NCBI RefSeq assembly: GCF_000527095.1
Contig: NZ_AZUN01000001.1
Location: 2,521,501-2,585,500 of the forward strand
Length of the DNA stretch: 64,000 bases
Direction: 5' to 3'
DNA from: Methylomicrobium lacus LW14
GTDB lineage: Bacteria; Pseudomonadota; Gammaproteobacteria; Methylococcales; Methylomonadaceae
This document shows, one piece after another, positions 47,048 through 55,289 of the stretch. Position 1 is the stretch's first letter; the number at the start of each line of letters is the position of its first letter. A model generated the notes under the pieces. That model was not told where the DNA came from and searched no databases. It saw only the letters and a list, made by a program, of their open reading frames with translations. The position numbers were made by a program, and so were the translations under genes.

Positions 47048-47072
47048 CAACCGCTCCGGCCGGAGCGAATCC

Positions 47073-47112
47073 AAGGGAGCGATTCCACAATTTATCGTCA
47101 TCGCTCCCCTTT
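47073..47112. terminator. Long hairpin between mscL and arsM
   Basis: GGGAGCGAT (47075-47083) pairs with ATCGCTCCC (47100-47108), loop of 16 bases. The tails are moderately T/C-rich on both sides. It lies between convergent genes and probably works as a terminator for both. Confidence 0.5.
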
Positions 47113-47122
47113 CCCCGCTTGC

Positions 47123-48247
47123 CTAACAGCATCCCCCGCCGCCCGCGCATTGATCCTGATGATGCAAGGCCCCTTTCGTTTCGCTGACCGGACGCACGGT
47201 GCCGGACGGCGCGCACCAGGGCACGCCAGGATTGTCATGCAGCGGCGCGATGCCGATGAAATTGTCGCCGTAAGCCGGCCCGGTCAGGACCTTGCAGCTG
47301 CGCTCGCAGACCGCCATGCGCTGGCCCCGGTAAAATACATGGCCTTCATCGTCATAGACCTTCGAAAAAGGGCCGCGGTAAATCACCGCATGGCCTTTGT
47401 CGAGACAGGGCTCATTCAGCGGCTTGATTGCGGTGATCGTGACCGAACGGAATTCTAACCCTTCGACGACCTGCCAGGGGCTGTTTTCCCACTTGTCATA
47501 GCCGACCGCGATGAAGCCGGCATCGATGAAAGCCTGCAAGAAATCGTATTCCTGCAACGCGCCCGAGATGCAGCCGCTCCACAGCTCGGGGTCCTGTTTC
47601 AGATGCTCGGGCACCGTCTCGTCCGAGACGATGTCCGAAATCGCGACCCGCCCGCCCGGTTTTACGACGCGGAAAATCTCGCGGATCAATTGCGCCTTGT
47701 CGCTGTCATGCACCAGATTCAGCACGCAGTTCGAAATGACCAGGTCGACCGAGTTGTCGGCGATCAGCGGCGACTGTTGCCGCAGCCTGTCCTGCCAGGC
47801 GCGCAGCGCGATCAGATCGTGCGAACTCTTGACCGGATGCTGCGCCAGCTGCGCATCCATCGCGGCCAGATCGAGCGCCAAATCCTGAATCTGCCCCTTC
47901 ACGAATTCAACCCGGTTCGAGCCGATTTTTTCGGCCATTTCCGGCTGGTATTTCCGCGCCAGCGCGAGCATGTCGTCGTTCATATCGACGCCGATTACCT
48001 TGCCTTCGTCGCCGACCAGTTGCGCGGCCATGTAACAGATTTTGCCTGAACCTGAGCCCAGATCGAGCACGGTATCGCCTGGCTGTACATAGCGGGACGG
48101 ATCGCCGCAGCCGTAATCCTTGTCGATAATTTCCTGCGGCAGGATCGCCAGCAATTCCCGGTCATAGTCGACAGGACAGCACAAAGCTTCCTGCCTTACC
48201 GCCGCGCCTTCGGAATAACGCGCCAACACACTCGCTTCTACGGTCAT
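47123..48247 (-). CDS. arsM: Arsenite S-adenosylmethionine methyltransferase (arsenosugar type)
   Basis: 374 residues. SAM-binding motif VLDLGSGSGKICYMAAQLVG and GVDMNDDM. Arsenite-binding cysteines are CCPVDYD, the Cys of NCVLNL and the Cys of SGCISG, which are standard for ArsM. A C-terminal extension of about 90 residues ends in a Cys-rich tail (CAGGGGCC) beyond the plain ArsM length, as in ArsM homologues coupled to ArsS. AAGGAG precedes the start. It is last in a three-gene unit with arsS and DUF3047. Confidence 0.87.
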   Translation of the reverse strand: MTVEASVLARYSEGAAVRQEALCCPVDYDRELLAILPQEIIDKDYGCGDPSRYVQPGDTVLDLGSGSGKICYMAAQLVGDEGKVIGVDMNDDMLALARKYQPEMAEKIGSNRVEFVKGQIQDLALDLAAMDAQLAQHPVKSSHDLIALRAWQDRLRQQSPLIADNSVDLVISNCVLNLVHDSDKAQLIREIFRVVKPGGRVAISDIVSDETVPEHLKQDPELWSGCISGALQEYDFLQAFIDAGFIAVGYDKWENSPWQVVEGLEFRSVTITAIKPLNEPCLDKGHAVIYRGPFSKVYDDEGHVFYRGQRMAVCERSCKVLTGPAYGDNFIGIAPLHDNPGVPWCAPSGTVRPVSETKGALHHQDQCAGGGGCC

Positions 48248-48269
48248 TTTCTCTCCTTCCTATCGTTTA

Positions 48270-49235
48270 TCAGATTAACGCGCCGCCGCAACTGCTGCCT
48301 TGCCCGGCCGTGCAGCCGTAACAATGCTGGCGCACGCTGATCGGCGCGCCGGTCAGGGCGCGTCCAAACAGCTGCTGCAAATGAATTTTTTGTTGGCCGG
48401 CAAAAGCCCCCAGCGGCAATTGCAGCATCTGGTTGAAATCGCAGTCATACACAAATCCCTGCCAGTCGATGCTCAAGGTATTCAGGCACATCACATACCG
48501 GAGATTCTCGGCACAGTGATTGTCTTTCAGCAATTGCAGGTACTGATTGAACATGCCCTTGCTGACCAGCATGCTGCCGAAGCGCTGGATCGGCAGATTG
48601 GTCATCGCGAAGAGTTGATTGAAGGTGATGCCGTAATGTTCCCTAAGATGTGCCTTGTAGGCTTTTTCGAGCGGCTCTTGCGCGGGCGGCAGGGTCGCCC
48701 CTTGCGGATTGAAGACCAGATGCAGGCGCAGATCGCCGTTTCCCCGCCCGTAACCCCATGTGTTCAATTTTTGCAGTGCCGCTATGCTCTGCTGAAACGC
48801 GCCCTTGCCGCGCTGCCGGTCGACATTGTCTTCGAGATAACACGGCAAGGAGGCGGTGATTTCGACCTGCTGGGCCGCGAGAAAGCCGGCCAGGTCCTCG
48901 TAGCCGGGCTCTTCCAGAATCGTCAGATTGCAGCGGTCGATCACCTTCACGCCCAACCGCCTAGCTTCCGTCACCAGTTCGCGGAAATGGGGATTCATCT
49001 CCGGCGCGCCCCCGGTCAGATCGAGTATTTTGATCGCTTCCTTTTCGATAAACGCCAGCACCAGATCGACCGTGTCCTTGTCCATCAGTTCGGTCCGTTT
49101 CGGCCCCGCGTTCACATGGCAGTGCATGCAACTGAGGTTGCACAAATAGCCGAGATTGACCTGCAACACCGCCAGTTCGTCCCGGAAAATCGGTGGAAAG
49201 TCGGTCTGTTCGAGGAGCGGTAAGGTCGCGTGCAT
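48270..49235 (-). CDS. arsS: Arsenosugar biosynthesis radical SAM protein ArsS
   Basis: 321 residues. Radical SAM cluster ligands Cys32/Cys36/Cys39 in CNLSCMHC with HVNAGP, then a GGAPEMNPHF Gly-rich SAM motif. The C-terminal domain (DUF3641-like) has DCDFNQML and a Cys-rich end, QHCYGCTAGQGSSCGGALI, that could hold an auxiliary cluster. ArsS adds the 5'-deoxyadenosyl moiety of SAM to methylated arsenic in arsenosugar synthesis. Next to arsM, 22 bp apart, as expected. Confidence 0.9.
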   Translation of the reverse strand: MHATLPLLEQTDFPPIFRDELAVLQVNLGYLCNLSCMHCHVNAGPKRTELMDKDTVDLVLAFIEKEAIKILDLTGGAPEMNPHFRELVTEARRLGVKVIDRCNLTILEEPGYEDLAGFLAAQQVEITASLPCYLEDNVDRQRGKGAFQQSIAALQKLNTWGYGRGNGDLRLHLVFNPQGATLPPAQEPLEKAYKAHLREHYGITFNQLFAMTNLPIQRFGSMLVSKGMFNQYLQLLKDNHCAENLRYVMCLNTLSIDWQGFVYDCDFNQMLQLPLGAFAGQQKIHLQQLFGRALTGAPISVRQHCYGCTAGQGSSCGGALI

Positions 49236-49238
49236 GGT

Positions 49239-49901
49239 TTACTTCGCGCTGAAAAAAATGTCGCCGTAATAGGCGGTCGCCCGGCCTCCGGCATTGTCGG
49301 TATCGGTCATGATCGCGACCGCGTCGATATGATCGATGGCTTCGCCGAACTGTTTGCGGAGGTCATCGAGAATGTTGCGTTTTTCATGATGCCAGGCCGC
49401 CGTGCCGTCACCGGATGAGCGCAGCGCGATCATCATCACGTTCTCGCCCGCAAACGCATTCGGCCAGATTTTACCCTTCGGCGAGGTGCTTGCCCAGACA
49501 TAATTGAGCGCCTTCTTGCGCCAGAACGCCAGCCCGCCGTCGATCACCACATACACCCGCGCCGCATAATCATCCCCAGGCTTCGACTGCTCATTCAGCT
49601 GGCCGAGCCGGTTTTCGATCCGCCAGCGCCAGTTCAGAAACGGCGTTTTAGTCAGATCGATGCGCTGTTTCCTGAACAGCCCCGAGGCGCTCGCCGCGCT
49701 GTCGGCCTTCAACACTTTGGCGCCCTCCTGTTCTACCAGGCGATAGCGCGTCTGCCCCTTGAACGCTTGCGTTTCCCAGGCCTTTAGCGATCCGGATGAA
49801 AAATCGCCGATGCGGATCGTGTCAGCGCCCTGGGCGATGTTGGCCGCCAGCGTCAAAAGCAACAACAGCGCAATCGATCGACGCGAAAATGTGATAGGCA
49901 T
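49239..49901 (-). CDS. DUF3047 exported protein, first gene of the arsenic operon
   Basis: 220 residues with a signal peptide (ALLLLLTLAANIAQGA). The mature part matches DUF3047: WRWRIENRLGQLNEQSKPGDDYAARVY and LNYVWASTSPKGKIWPNAFA. Probably periplasmic or outer-membrane associated, with a beta-sandwich (carbohydrate-binding-like) fold. The stop and the arsS start are only three bases apart, so it is translated with arsS. Its role in arsenic handling is unknown. Confidence 0.8.
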   Translation of the reverse strand: MPITFSRRSIALLLLLTLAANIAQGADTIRIGDFSSGSLKAWETQAFKGQTRYRLVEQEGAKVLKADSAASASGLFRKQRIDLTKTPFLNWRWRIENRLGQLNEQSKPGDDYAARVYVVIDGGLAFWRKKALNYVWASTSPKGKIWPNAFAGENVMMIALRSSGDGTAAWHHEKRNILDDLRKQFGEAIDHIDAVAIMTDTDNAGGRATAYYGDIFFSAK

Positions 49902-50045
49902 GGCTTTTTGCTATGGCAATGGATACTTGAAAAAACGGATCGGACTATATCAATCCATGACCCGGACATTAATCCCAAACGCGGCGATTGGCAAGGCGCG
50001 TCGCATTGGCAAATGAGGAACGCGCGGCGTTCTATCCACTTGACC

Positions 50046-50204
50046 TGGCCCGTTAGCCCCTTGCATTAATTTAAGGATTTCTCCGTTCGTGGTGAGCTTG
50101 TCGAACCATGAACGGAGAAATCCGAACCGCATTAAGTTAATGCCATTCATGCTTCGACAGGCTCCGCACGAACGGCTTAACTTAATGGCAGTGGCCCGTT
50201 AGCC
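50046..50204. repeat. Nested palindromic repeat element flanked by 13-bp direct repeats
   Basis: TGGCCCGTTAGCC occurs at 50046-50058 and again at 50192-50204. Between them lies a near-perfect hairpin (50075-50123) with arms GGATTTCTCCGTTC and its inverse, and a second unit with GTTCGTGG/CACGAACGG-like arms (to about 50175). ATTAAGTTAA and TTAACTTAAT also pair. The core resembles the dispersed GTGAGCTTGTCGAAC repeats found in many proteobacteria. The direct repeats look like target duplication or a recombination footprint. Confidence 0.7.
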
Positions 50205-50332
50205 GCTATCCCAACAAAAACCGAGGCATCAACGTGATTTCACAGTGACAAACGCTGTCTTGAAAAAATCCCGCCCGGCCCTAGTTTATTTTTGCGATTA
50301 CTATATAATACGCTGCTTATCAGCGCACCGAT

Positions 50333-50419
50333 GCCTCGGTGGCGAAATTGGTAGACGCAAGGGACTTAAAATCCCTCGGTGGCAACACCGTGCCGGTTCG
50401 ACTCCGGCCCGAGGCACCA
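50333..50419 (+). tRNA. tRNA-Leu (anticodon TAA)
   Basis: 87 nt with encoded CCA, long variable arm (CTCGGTGGCAACACCGT). The acceptor stem is GCCTCGG/CCGAGGC, and the anticodon stem-loop GGGACTTAAAATCCC reads TAA. A TATAAT lies 24 bp upstream (50304-50309). Integrase remnants start 179 bp downstream, so the 3' end is a likely attachment site. Confidence 0.97.
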
Positions 50420-50453
50420 TACTTATAGTTCGAAAGACGCTCAACAAGATTCC

Positions 50454-50489
50454 AAAACCCGCACGTTTACTGGCTTAGCGGGTTTTTTT
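50454..50489 (+). terminator. Terminator after tRNA-Leu
   Basis: AACCCGC (50456-50462) pairs with GCGGGTT (50478-50484), followed by a run of T to 50489. Confidence 0.85.
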
Positions 50490-50597
50490 ATGTCCGTCGA
50501 AGTCCAACAAAGTACGGTAACATTCGACAAAAACAGCAGTAAGATTTACAGTAATTTTCAGATTCTCTAAATAGTTACTGCACCGAGGTTACTGCAC

Positions 50598-50870
50598 ATG
50601 GCGAAAGAATTACTGAAACCTGCGACAATCACCAATGCTAAGCCCGGCGATAAAGACAAGCGGCTGAATGACGGCAACGGTCTTTATTTGCTCGTTAAGA
50701 CCACCGGCGCGAAATGGTGGCGATTTGATTACAGCATCGACGGCAAGCGTAAAACCTTATCGCTTGGCACCTTCCCGGTCACAGGTCTGGCGGACGCAAG
50801 GCGCAAAGCCGAGCACCGTCCAATTCAAGGACTTAGGTTTTTAACCGAGTCTTCTGAAGCCAGAAACTAG
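50598..50870 (+). pseudogene. Truncated P4-type tyrosine integrase (N-terminal DUF4102 arm-binding domain)
   Basis: The first about 72 codons read as a clear integrase N-terminus: LNDGNGLYLLVKTTGAKWWR and GKRKTLSLGTFPVTGLADA. After KAEHR the sequence stops matching and the frame ends at 90 residues. A normal member has near 400, so the catalytic core with Arg-His-Arg-Tyr is gone. It lies directly downstream of tRNA-Leu, the usual place of this integrase type. It marks a decayed genomic island. Confidence 0.85.
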
Positions 50871-50896
50871 CGTGTATTCACAAGTGAGACACGACA

Positions 50897-51150
50897 ATGG
50901 CATCGATACGCAAACTTCCTTCAAGCTCCTGACATGTCCAAATCAGACACAAAGGTTGCCACGCAGTACCCAAAACTTTCTCCAGCAAGAAAGAAGCTAC
51001 GGCTTGGGTCAAGCAATACAATAGCGAACTGACAGCTCAAGGTAAACCCTTGCAGTCTCTTTTCAACTCCAAGCCTAGCCCATCCGTTAGCCGAAGCAAA
51101 AACAATGCTTGCAGAGGCTCTTCAGCGATACGCTAAATCACGCTCGCCAG
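50897..51150 (+). pseudogene. Second, degraded site-specific integrase (N-terminal fragment)
   Basis: Reading from 50897 gives MASIRKLPSSS, then TGA where a Trp codon is normal, then HVQIRHKG...KEATAWVKQYNSELTAQGK in the same frame, which is the SAM-like N-terminal domain of phage-type integrases. After about 51110 the frame shifts: LAEALQRYAK, a typical integrase motif, appears in another frame (51109-51138). So it has at least one nonsense and one frameshift, and is truncated. It belongs to a different integrase family from the one just upstream. Confidence 0.7.
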
Positions 51151-51448
51151 CAATGCAATGACGCGACTGCCTTGTGGCGTCCGCGAACCAAACATGGTTT
51201 TGTGCACTAAAACCCAATGTTTCCGCACGACCGACTTCAAGCTCCAGCTCATACAGTGCGATCGAGATCTGATAGACCATGTCTTCAAACGCTTGACCAC
51301 ACAGGCTGCAGCGAACGGGACGATGGGGAACGATCCGGGTTACTGCCAGCGTCAGGTTGCGGCTATAGCCTTTGCTGCCCACGCGCCGCCCGGCTTTTTT
51401 CTTGGGTTGACTGGAATCGGTGCACGGATGGGTTGCGCTGTCCGTCAT
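51122..51448 (-). pseudogene. IS66-type transposase fragment
   Basis: 108 residues with GRRVGSKGYSRNLTLAVTRI and a zinc-finger-like HRPVRCSLCGQAFE followed by IALYELELEVGRAETLGF. This pattern resembles the N-terminal zinc region of IS66 TnpC transposases. The catalytic DDE core is absent. Small relative to a full transposase of about 500 residues. Confidence 0.6.
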
Positions 51449-51923
51449 GCCCTATAGATTTACATCTTTTGGCTTAAATGGCTACTTTTTGTGGCGAAGG
51501 GGCTAAACGATTACATATATAGCAAGGACATGCATGTCAATGTCCGCCAAAAACGAGCGCTCGCTATTGGGTCGTTTCTGCCTTTCGGCGAAATTTCAAG
51601 TGACCTTACTATGCAAAAACTCTGAATTTGATCTGACGGTTTCAAAAAATATCCTCGCTTGAATCGACATTGGCAGGCAGGAACCGACCCTGTGGAGCCA
51701 GTCAACTCCTGCTTCCGAACGACCGCACGCATCATAAACCGTTCCTTCCTCCTGAAGTGACTCGATCAGTGTGCATACAAATTACGGGCCTAGGTTAAAT
51801 AATTGAACTTTTGACATATATATATTACAAATGTACAATAATCATTTCCCGTAATCCACGCTGAGACATTAGTCGCCATGTACCTTAGGGTTGCGGAAAA
51901 CTCATATTACAAGGAGTAGGATT
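51449..51923. other. Intergenic, nothing recognised
   Basis: 475 bp, AT-rich near 51780-51860. A minus-strand frame at 51511-51735 has no family resemblance and is not called. Confidence 0.45.
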
Positions 51924-52535
51924 ATGTATAGAATCAACCCTATCACAAAAAAAATGGCCAGGGTATGTATGTCAATTGTAGGACTTTTGTTCCTTCCATT
52001 GGCAGCTCATAGTGCTGACGTGCTGCACAGTTCGGTGACAAAACAGAACGGTCGATACATGATGCACATCGAAACCGTTGTTCAAGCCCCCGTTTCGAAA
52101 GTCCACTCTCTTCTCATGGATTATAAAAACTTTACTAGCTTCAACTCGATTTTCAAACAGGTTGAACTCGTGAAACGCCTTGATGATGGGGAAATTAGAA
52201 TGGGAGTCAGATCGGAATTTTGCATTCTGGCCATCTGCCAGCATTTCGACTGGATCCAGGATGTCCAGTTTCGACCCGACGGGGACATTTCTATAAACAT
52301 AGTACCGAACCAGGGTGATTTCCGACAGGGAAACGGCCGTTGGCGCCTGCTTTCAGTAGATGGTGGCACTCGGTTGTTATTCGATCTCGATCTAACACCG
52401 AAATATTGGATTCCGTCAGTATTCGGTACGTGGTTAGTGCAACAAAAACTTTCCGAGGACGCTTTTAAGTTTGCTCAAGAGCTGGAAAGGATGGCAATCT
52501 CGAATGGCTGTTACTCAATCTACAAAATTTGCTAA
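51924..52535 (+). CDS. Exported SRPBCC/START-like (polyketide cyclase, COQ10-like) protein
   Basis: 203 residues, with a signal peptide (MARVCMSIVGLLFLPLAAHS), so periplasmic. The mature domain shows HIETVVQAPVSKVHSLLMDY near the start and ends with LVQQKLSEDAFKFAQELERM. This is the helix-grip (SRPBCC) fold of aromatic-cyclase/COQ10 lipid-binding proteins. AAGGAG lies 8 bases before the ATG, and the frame is intact. Base composition and codon use are more AT-rich than the surrounding housekeeping genes. It sits between broken mobile elements and was probably carried in. Confidence 0.75.
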   Translation: MYRINPITKKMARVCMSIVGLLFLPLAAHSADVLHSSVTKQNGRYMMHIETVVQAPVSKVHSLLMDYKNFTSFNSIFKQVELVKRLDDGEIRMGVRSEFCILAICQHFDWIQDVQFRPDGDISINIVPNQGDFRQGNGRWRLLSVDGGTRLLFDLDLTPKYWIPSVFGTWLVQQKLSEDAFKFAQELERMAISNGCYSIYKIC

Positions 52536-52541
52536 GAAAAA

Positions 52542-52667
52542 GGGGCGCAAGCCGGTCATGGCAAGCATGAGCGGACATTGCTGAATGCCTCCGAAGTCGA
52601 TCGGGTCGAACATTATCATCCACAAAGCCATTGTGCCTATGGTGGCGAAGTCGTGATGGACGTCTAG
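52542..52667 (+). pseudogene. IS66-type transposase remnant
   Basis: In one frame from 52542: GAQAGHGKHERTLLNASEVD, then RVEHYHPQSHCAYGGEVV and a stop. This resembles the conserved zinc-binding N-terminal stretch of IS66 TnpC. Only about 41 codons remain, beginning seven bases after the SRPBCC stop. Confidence 0.6.
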
Positions 52668-52990
52668 AAATAGAAATAATGGGGTCATATATGGTCCGCC
52701 CCGTATTGCAAGAAAAAATTCACATGTGACATAAAGAAATAATGCGCCCATATATCCGGGCTTATGATGAAGTGCTCAATGACTTCCGGCCCTGATGGAA
52801 TTCGCGCATCCCCGCCTCATCAGGTCTACGACTTCAAATGAGCCCGAGACCCTAGCAGGCTCTTGGAATGCAGGTGTTACCTTTTATGCCATCACTTGAA
52901 TGTTATCTCCGCAATTCGTTGCTGATGTTTACCCGTTTCACTGTTTGGCTCGGCAGGAAGAGCCTCCCCTTTTGAAGAGTAATACGGCCC
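52668..52990. other. Unassigned sequence inside the decayed island
   Basis: 323 bp. I see no gene, tRNA or clear repeat. Confidence 0.4.
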
Positions 52991-53183
52991 TCATGCTGCC
53001 GCCCGATAATTTTCTTTCTTGGTCAGCAATGCGGGCATTCTTGTTGGCCACCGCGACATTGGAAATATTTTCGCCGCGTCGACGCTTGATGTCGCTGATC
53101 CAGAGATGATGCTTGTCCTCGTGCTTGTGTGCCACCCGCGAAACCGAGCGCCCGCCGTGAATCAGCAGCGTCCGCAAATATAC
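52991..53183 (-). pseudogene. IS110-type transposase C-terminal remnant
   Basis: The minus strand reads VYLRTLLIHGGRSVSRVAHK then HHLWISDIKRRRGENISNVAV and ANKNARIA, the conserved IS110-family C-terminal signature. After this, the expected LLTKKENYRAA appears in a shifted frame, ending at a stop at 52991. So there is a small deletion and the remainder is missing. Confidence 0.75.
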
Positions 53184-53184
53184 T

Positions 53185-53511
53185 TTACGCGGTCAAGTTT
53201 GCGGAATTTTCGAATAGCTGAAATTTAGGGTTCAGCAGTGTTTTGACCTGCTCGCTGAAGGTTGAGCCGACCTTATCGAGGCACTCATCAATGGAGGCCT
53301 TAAATTGGCAGAAGACTTGTTTGATGATGTCCGGGACGCTCATGTCCTGGAAAATCCGGCAGTTGCTGGTGCGGGTCAAAAACCACAGCCAGGGGCGCAG
53401 TACGGCACGGTAGCACAACAGATCGTCTTGGGCGGCCCCCTGGTGCTTGAACTCGGTGACTAAGCCGTGAAAATAGCGGGACGAGGAAAACGCTGAATGA
53501 CTTAATTCCGC
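53185..53511 (-). pseudogene. VgrG (type VI secretion spike) fragment fused to unidentified tail
   Basis: On the minus strand RYFHGLVTEFKHQGAAQDD and CYRAVLRPWLWFLTRTSNCR, IFQDMSVPDIIKQVF are the conserved N-terminal segment of VgrG proteins (53311-53478). After this the frame continues as ASIDECLDKVGSTFSEQVK and FQLFENSANL, which is not VgrG; it reads like the C-terminal end of some transposase, which I cannot place. The first part of VgrG and its gp5-like spike are missing. No other T6SS gene is in the window. Confidence 0.65.
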
Positions 53512-53771
53512 GCAGGGTCCGGCTGTTTGACGGGCTCACGACTCACTACAAGCACTTTCAACAACTTAGACCAATATTATTAAGCATACAATAAGAAATG
53601 TTGCCATCTACATGAAAATTAAACTCTAACAGGCAACTCTTTCCGCCAATTGTGATATATCTGGCATTTGCTGTTAGGCATCGTAGTTTTAGGATTTTTC
53701 CACGGCATTTCTTGTTGGTCCGGCGGAAACTCATTTGGTTGAACGTTAATTCTAATCTTGGGAGATATGAT
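53512..53771. other. Intergenic, nothing recognised
   Basis: 260 bp, AT-rich. It provides only a GGAG ribosome site for the following small gene. Confidence 0.4.
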
Positions 53772-54091
53772 ATGAAACTGATTAAAACCGCCGTCATCGC
53801 ATTGACATTGGCTGTGTCGGCGCCCGTTTTTGCCGACACCCCGCGCCCACCGTCCATAAACCCAACGGCGTGGACATCTTGTATGATGTCGCCTTGCGTC
53901 CGGCCGGTTTCGTGGCGACCATATTGGGCAGCGCCCTTTATGTCGCATTGAGCCCCGCCACCGCGATCACCTCGCTCCAGCCGCCTCACGACACCTTCAA
54001 GACGTTTGCCGACTTCATCATTGTGAACCCTTACAAATTCACCTTTACCCGTCCGACAGGCGATTACAATTTTCCGCAAACTGAAAAATAA
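53772..54091 (+). pseudogene. Small exported protein gene broken by a frameshift
   Basis: Starting at 53772 with GGAG upstream, frame 1 gives a signal peptide (IKTAVIALTLAVSAPVFA), then DTPRPP, before running out of sense and stopping at 53951. The rest of the gene continues in another frame from about 53866: NGVDILYDVALRPAGFVATI, LGSALYVALSPATAITSL, ending TFTRPTGDYNFPQTEK at 54091. Joined, it would be about 105 residues, exported, with one membrane segment. A single 1-2 base indel near 53840-53865 explains it. Family name unknown. Confidence 0.65.
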
Positions 54092-54159
54092 TCCTGCTTT
54101 GCCTCATTGCCACACAGCGGCGCGGGCATGAGGCAAATGCCCCACCACACCAGCGTCCG

Positions 54160-55146
54160 CTAAGCCGGCCGTTTCAGCCTGATCGAACCCGCTACCACCT
54201 CGCGGGTCGGAAACAGGTGCCGATCCAGATCCCCTTTGAGCAACTCGAACAAATCGCGGGTAAACACCCGGTTTCCGATATGCCAGGAGTGATCGAAACT
54301 GCCGATTCGCGCTTGTTGATCGAAGCCCTGCAGCGCGACATCCGCATTCAGTAACGTAAAATAATCGGTGCAATCGACGTTGACCGCCTTGACCGGAATG
54401 TTTTCCGGCAGTCCGACGCGGCCTGCCCGCGGCGATATGCCCACCCTTTTCGCATTGGATAACTTTAGGACCGAGTCGGCGCCATTCGAATAATTGGTAA
54501 AGCGGGTACAATGGCGATAAATCGCCTCGGTCGAAGCATTGCCTTCCGCAAGCGAGGCAGACGAAATATCCCCGCCGATGAAGGCGATCTGGCTGACCAT
54601 CCAACTCGCCTGGGCCATATGCATGTCATCCGCATCATCAAAGGCTTCGCGTATCACGTAGGCGCCGGTGGAATGTCCCAGTAAATGGATATTGATCGCG
54701 CACCCCGGCCCTTGCTCTCTGGCCAGCAGCCGAATCCCATCCGTGACCAGTTGCATGGCGGTCCTCTTCGCATCATGCCGGTCTTCCAGGTAGCTCAGCG
54801 CACTGGCCGCGCTCGGCCAATCGAAGGACATCACCACCCCCTTATAACCCGCCGCGTGCAGATCCGCCTTTAACTGTCGATGCCTTTTCATCACAACGGC
54901 CTGATCGTTATTGTAACCGTGGATAAAAACCAGGATGTCGCCGCGTTCTTTGCCGGGATCGCGCGAGTCATCGCCCCAAACGGCGGCCTGGCGTAACGCC
55001 TTGATCCATTCCGCTACGCCTCTCTTATGTTCCGGCAAAGGCACGGCCGATTCCTGCGGCACTAATAGATAATGGCTCTTGCCCGGCTCCGAGTTGAAAT
55101 TGCCGTTTCTGACCGCGCGGGCACTCATAATGAAATCTTCGTTCAT
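54160..55146 (-). CDS. DUF900-type alpha/beta hydrolase
   Basis: About 328 residues. It has HGYNNDQAVVMKRHRQ (oxyanion region), nucleophile GHSTGAYVI (Ser about 156), and likely acid/His residues in DHSWHIGNRV. This is the DUF900 (PF05990) family of serine hydrolases. No signal peptide, so cytoplasmic. AGGAGG lies just before three consecutive ATG codons; the third (55146) has the best spacing. It is downstream of the SDR gene on the same strand, 144 bp apart. Substrate unknown. Confidence 0.82.
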   Translation of the reverse strand: MNEDFIMSARAVRNGNFNSEPGKSHYLLVPQESAVPLPEHKRGVAEWIKALRQAAVWGDDSRDPGKERGDILVFIHGYNNDQAVVMKRHRQLKADLHAAGYKGVVMSFDWPSAASALSYLEDRHDAKRTAMQLVTDGIRLLAREQGPGCAINIHLLGHSTGAYVIREAFDDADDMHMAQASWMVSQIAFIGGDISSASLAEGNASTEAIYRHCTRFTNYSNGADSVLKLSNAKRVGISPRAGRVGLPENIPVKAVNVDCTDYFTLLNADVALQGFDQQARIGSFDHSWHIGNRVFTRDLFELLKGDLDRHLFPTREVVAGSIRLKRPA

Positions 55147-55289
55147 CATCATTTCCTCCTGATCAATCAAGGGTGTGTTATGAAGCTCATATCGTTCGTC
55201 ATCATAGAGACAAACTTTACCGCATTTTGTTTTATCAACGGCCACTCAGAAGGCCAGCCATCAACAATGCTTTCTGGCTTATTGCGAAA

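Noticed and set aside
47050..47067. CGCTCCGG/CCGGAGCG palindrome after mscL as its terminator
   Set aside because: No loop and no T-run; the longer hairpin at 47073-47112 is a better candidate.
53277..53285. CGAGGCAC as the right-hand copy of the tRNA-Leu attachment site
   Set aside because: Only eight bases match the tRNA 3' end, too short to support an attR.
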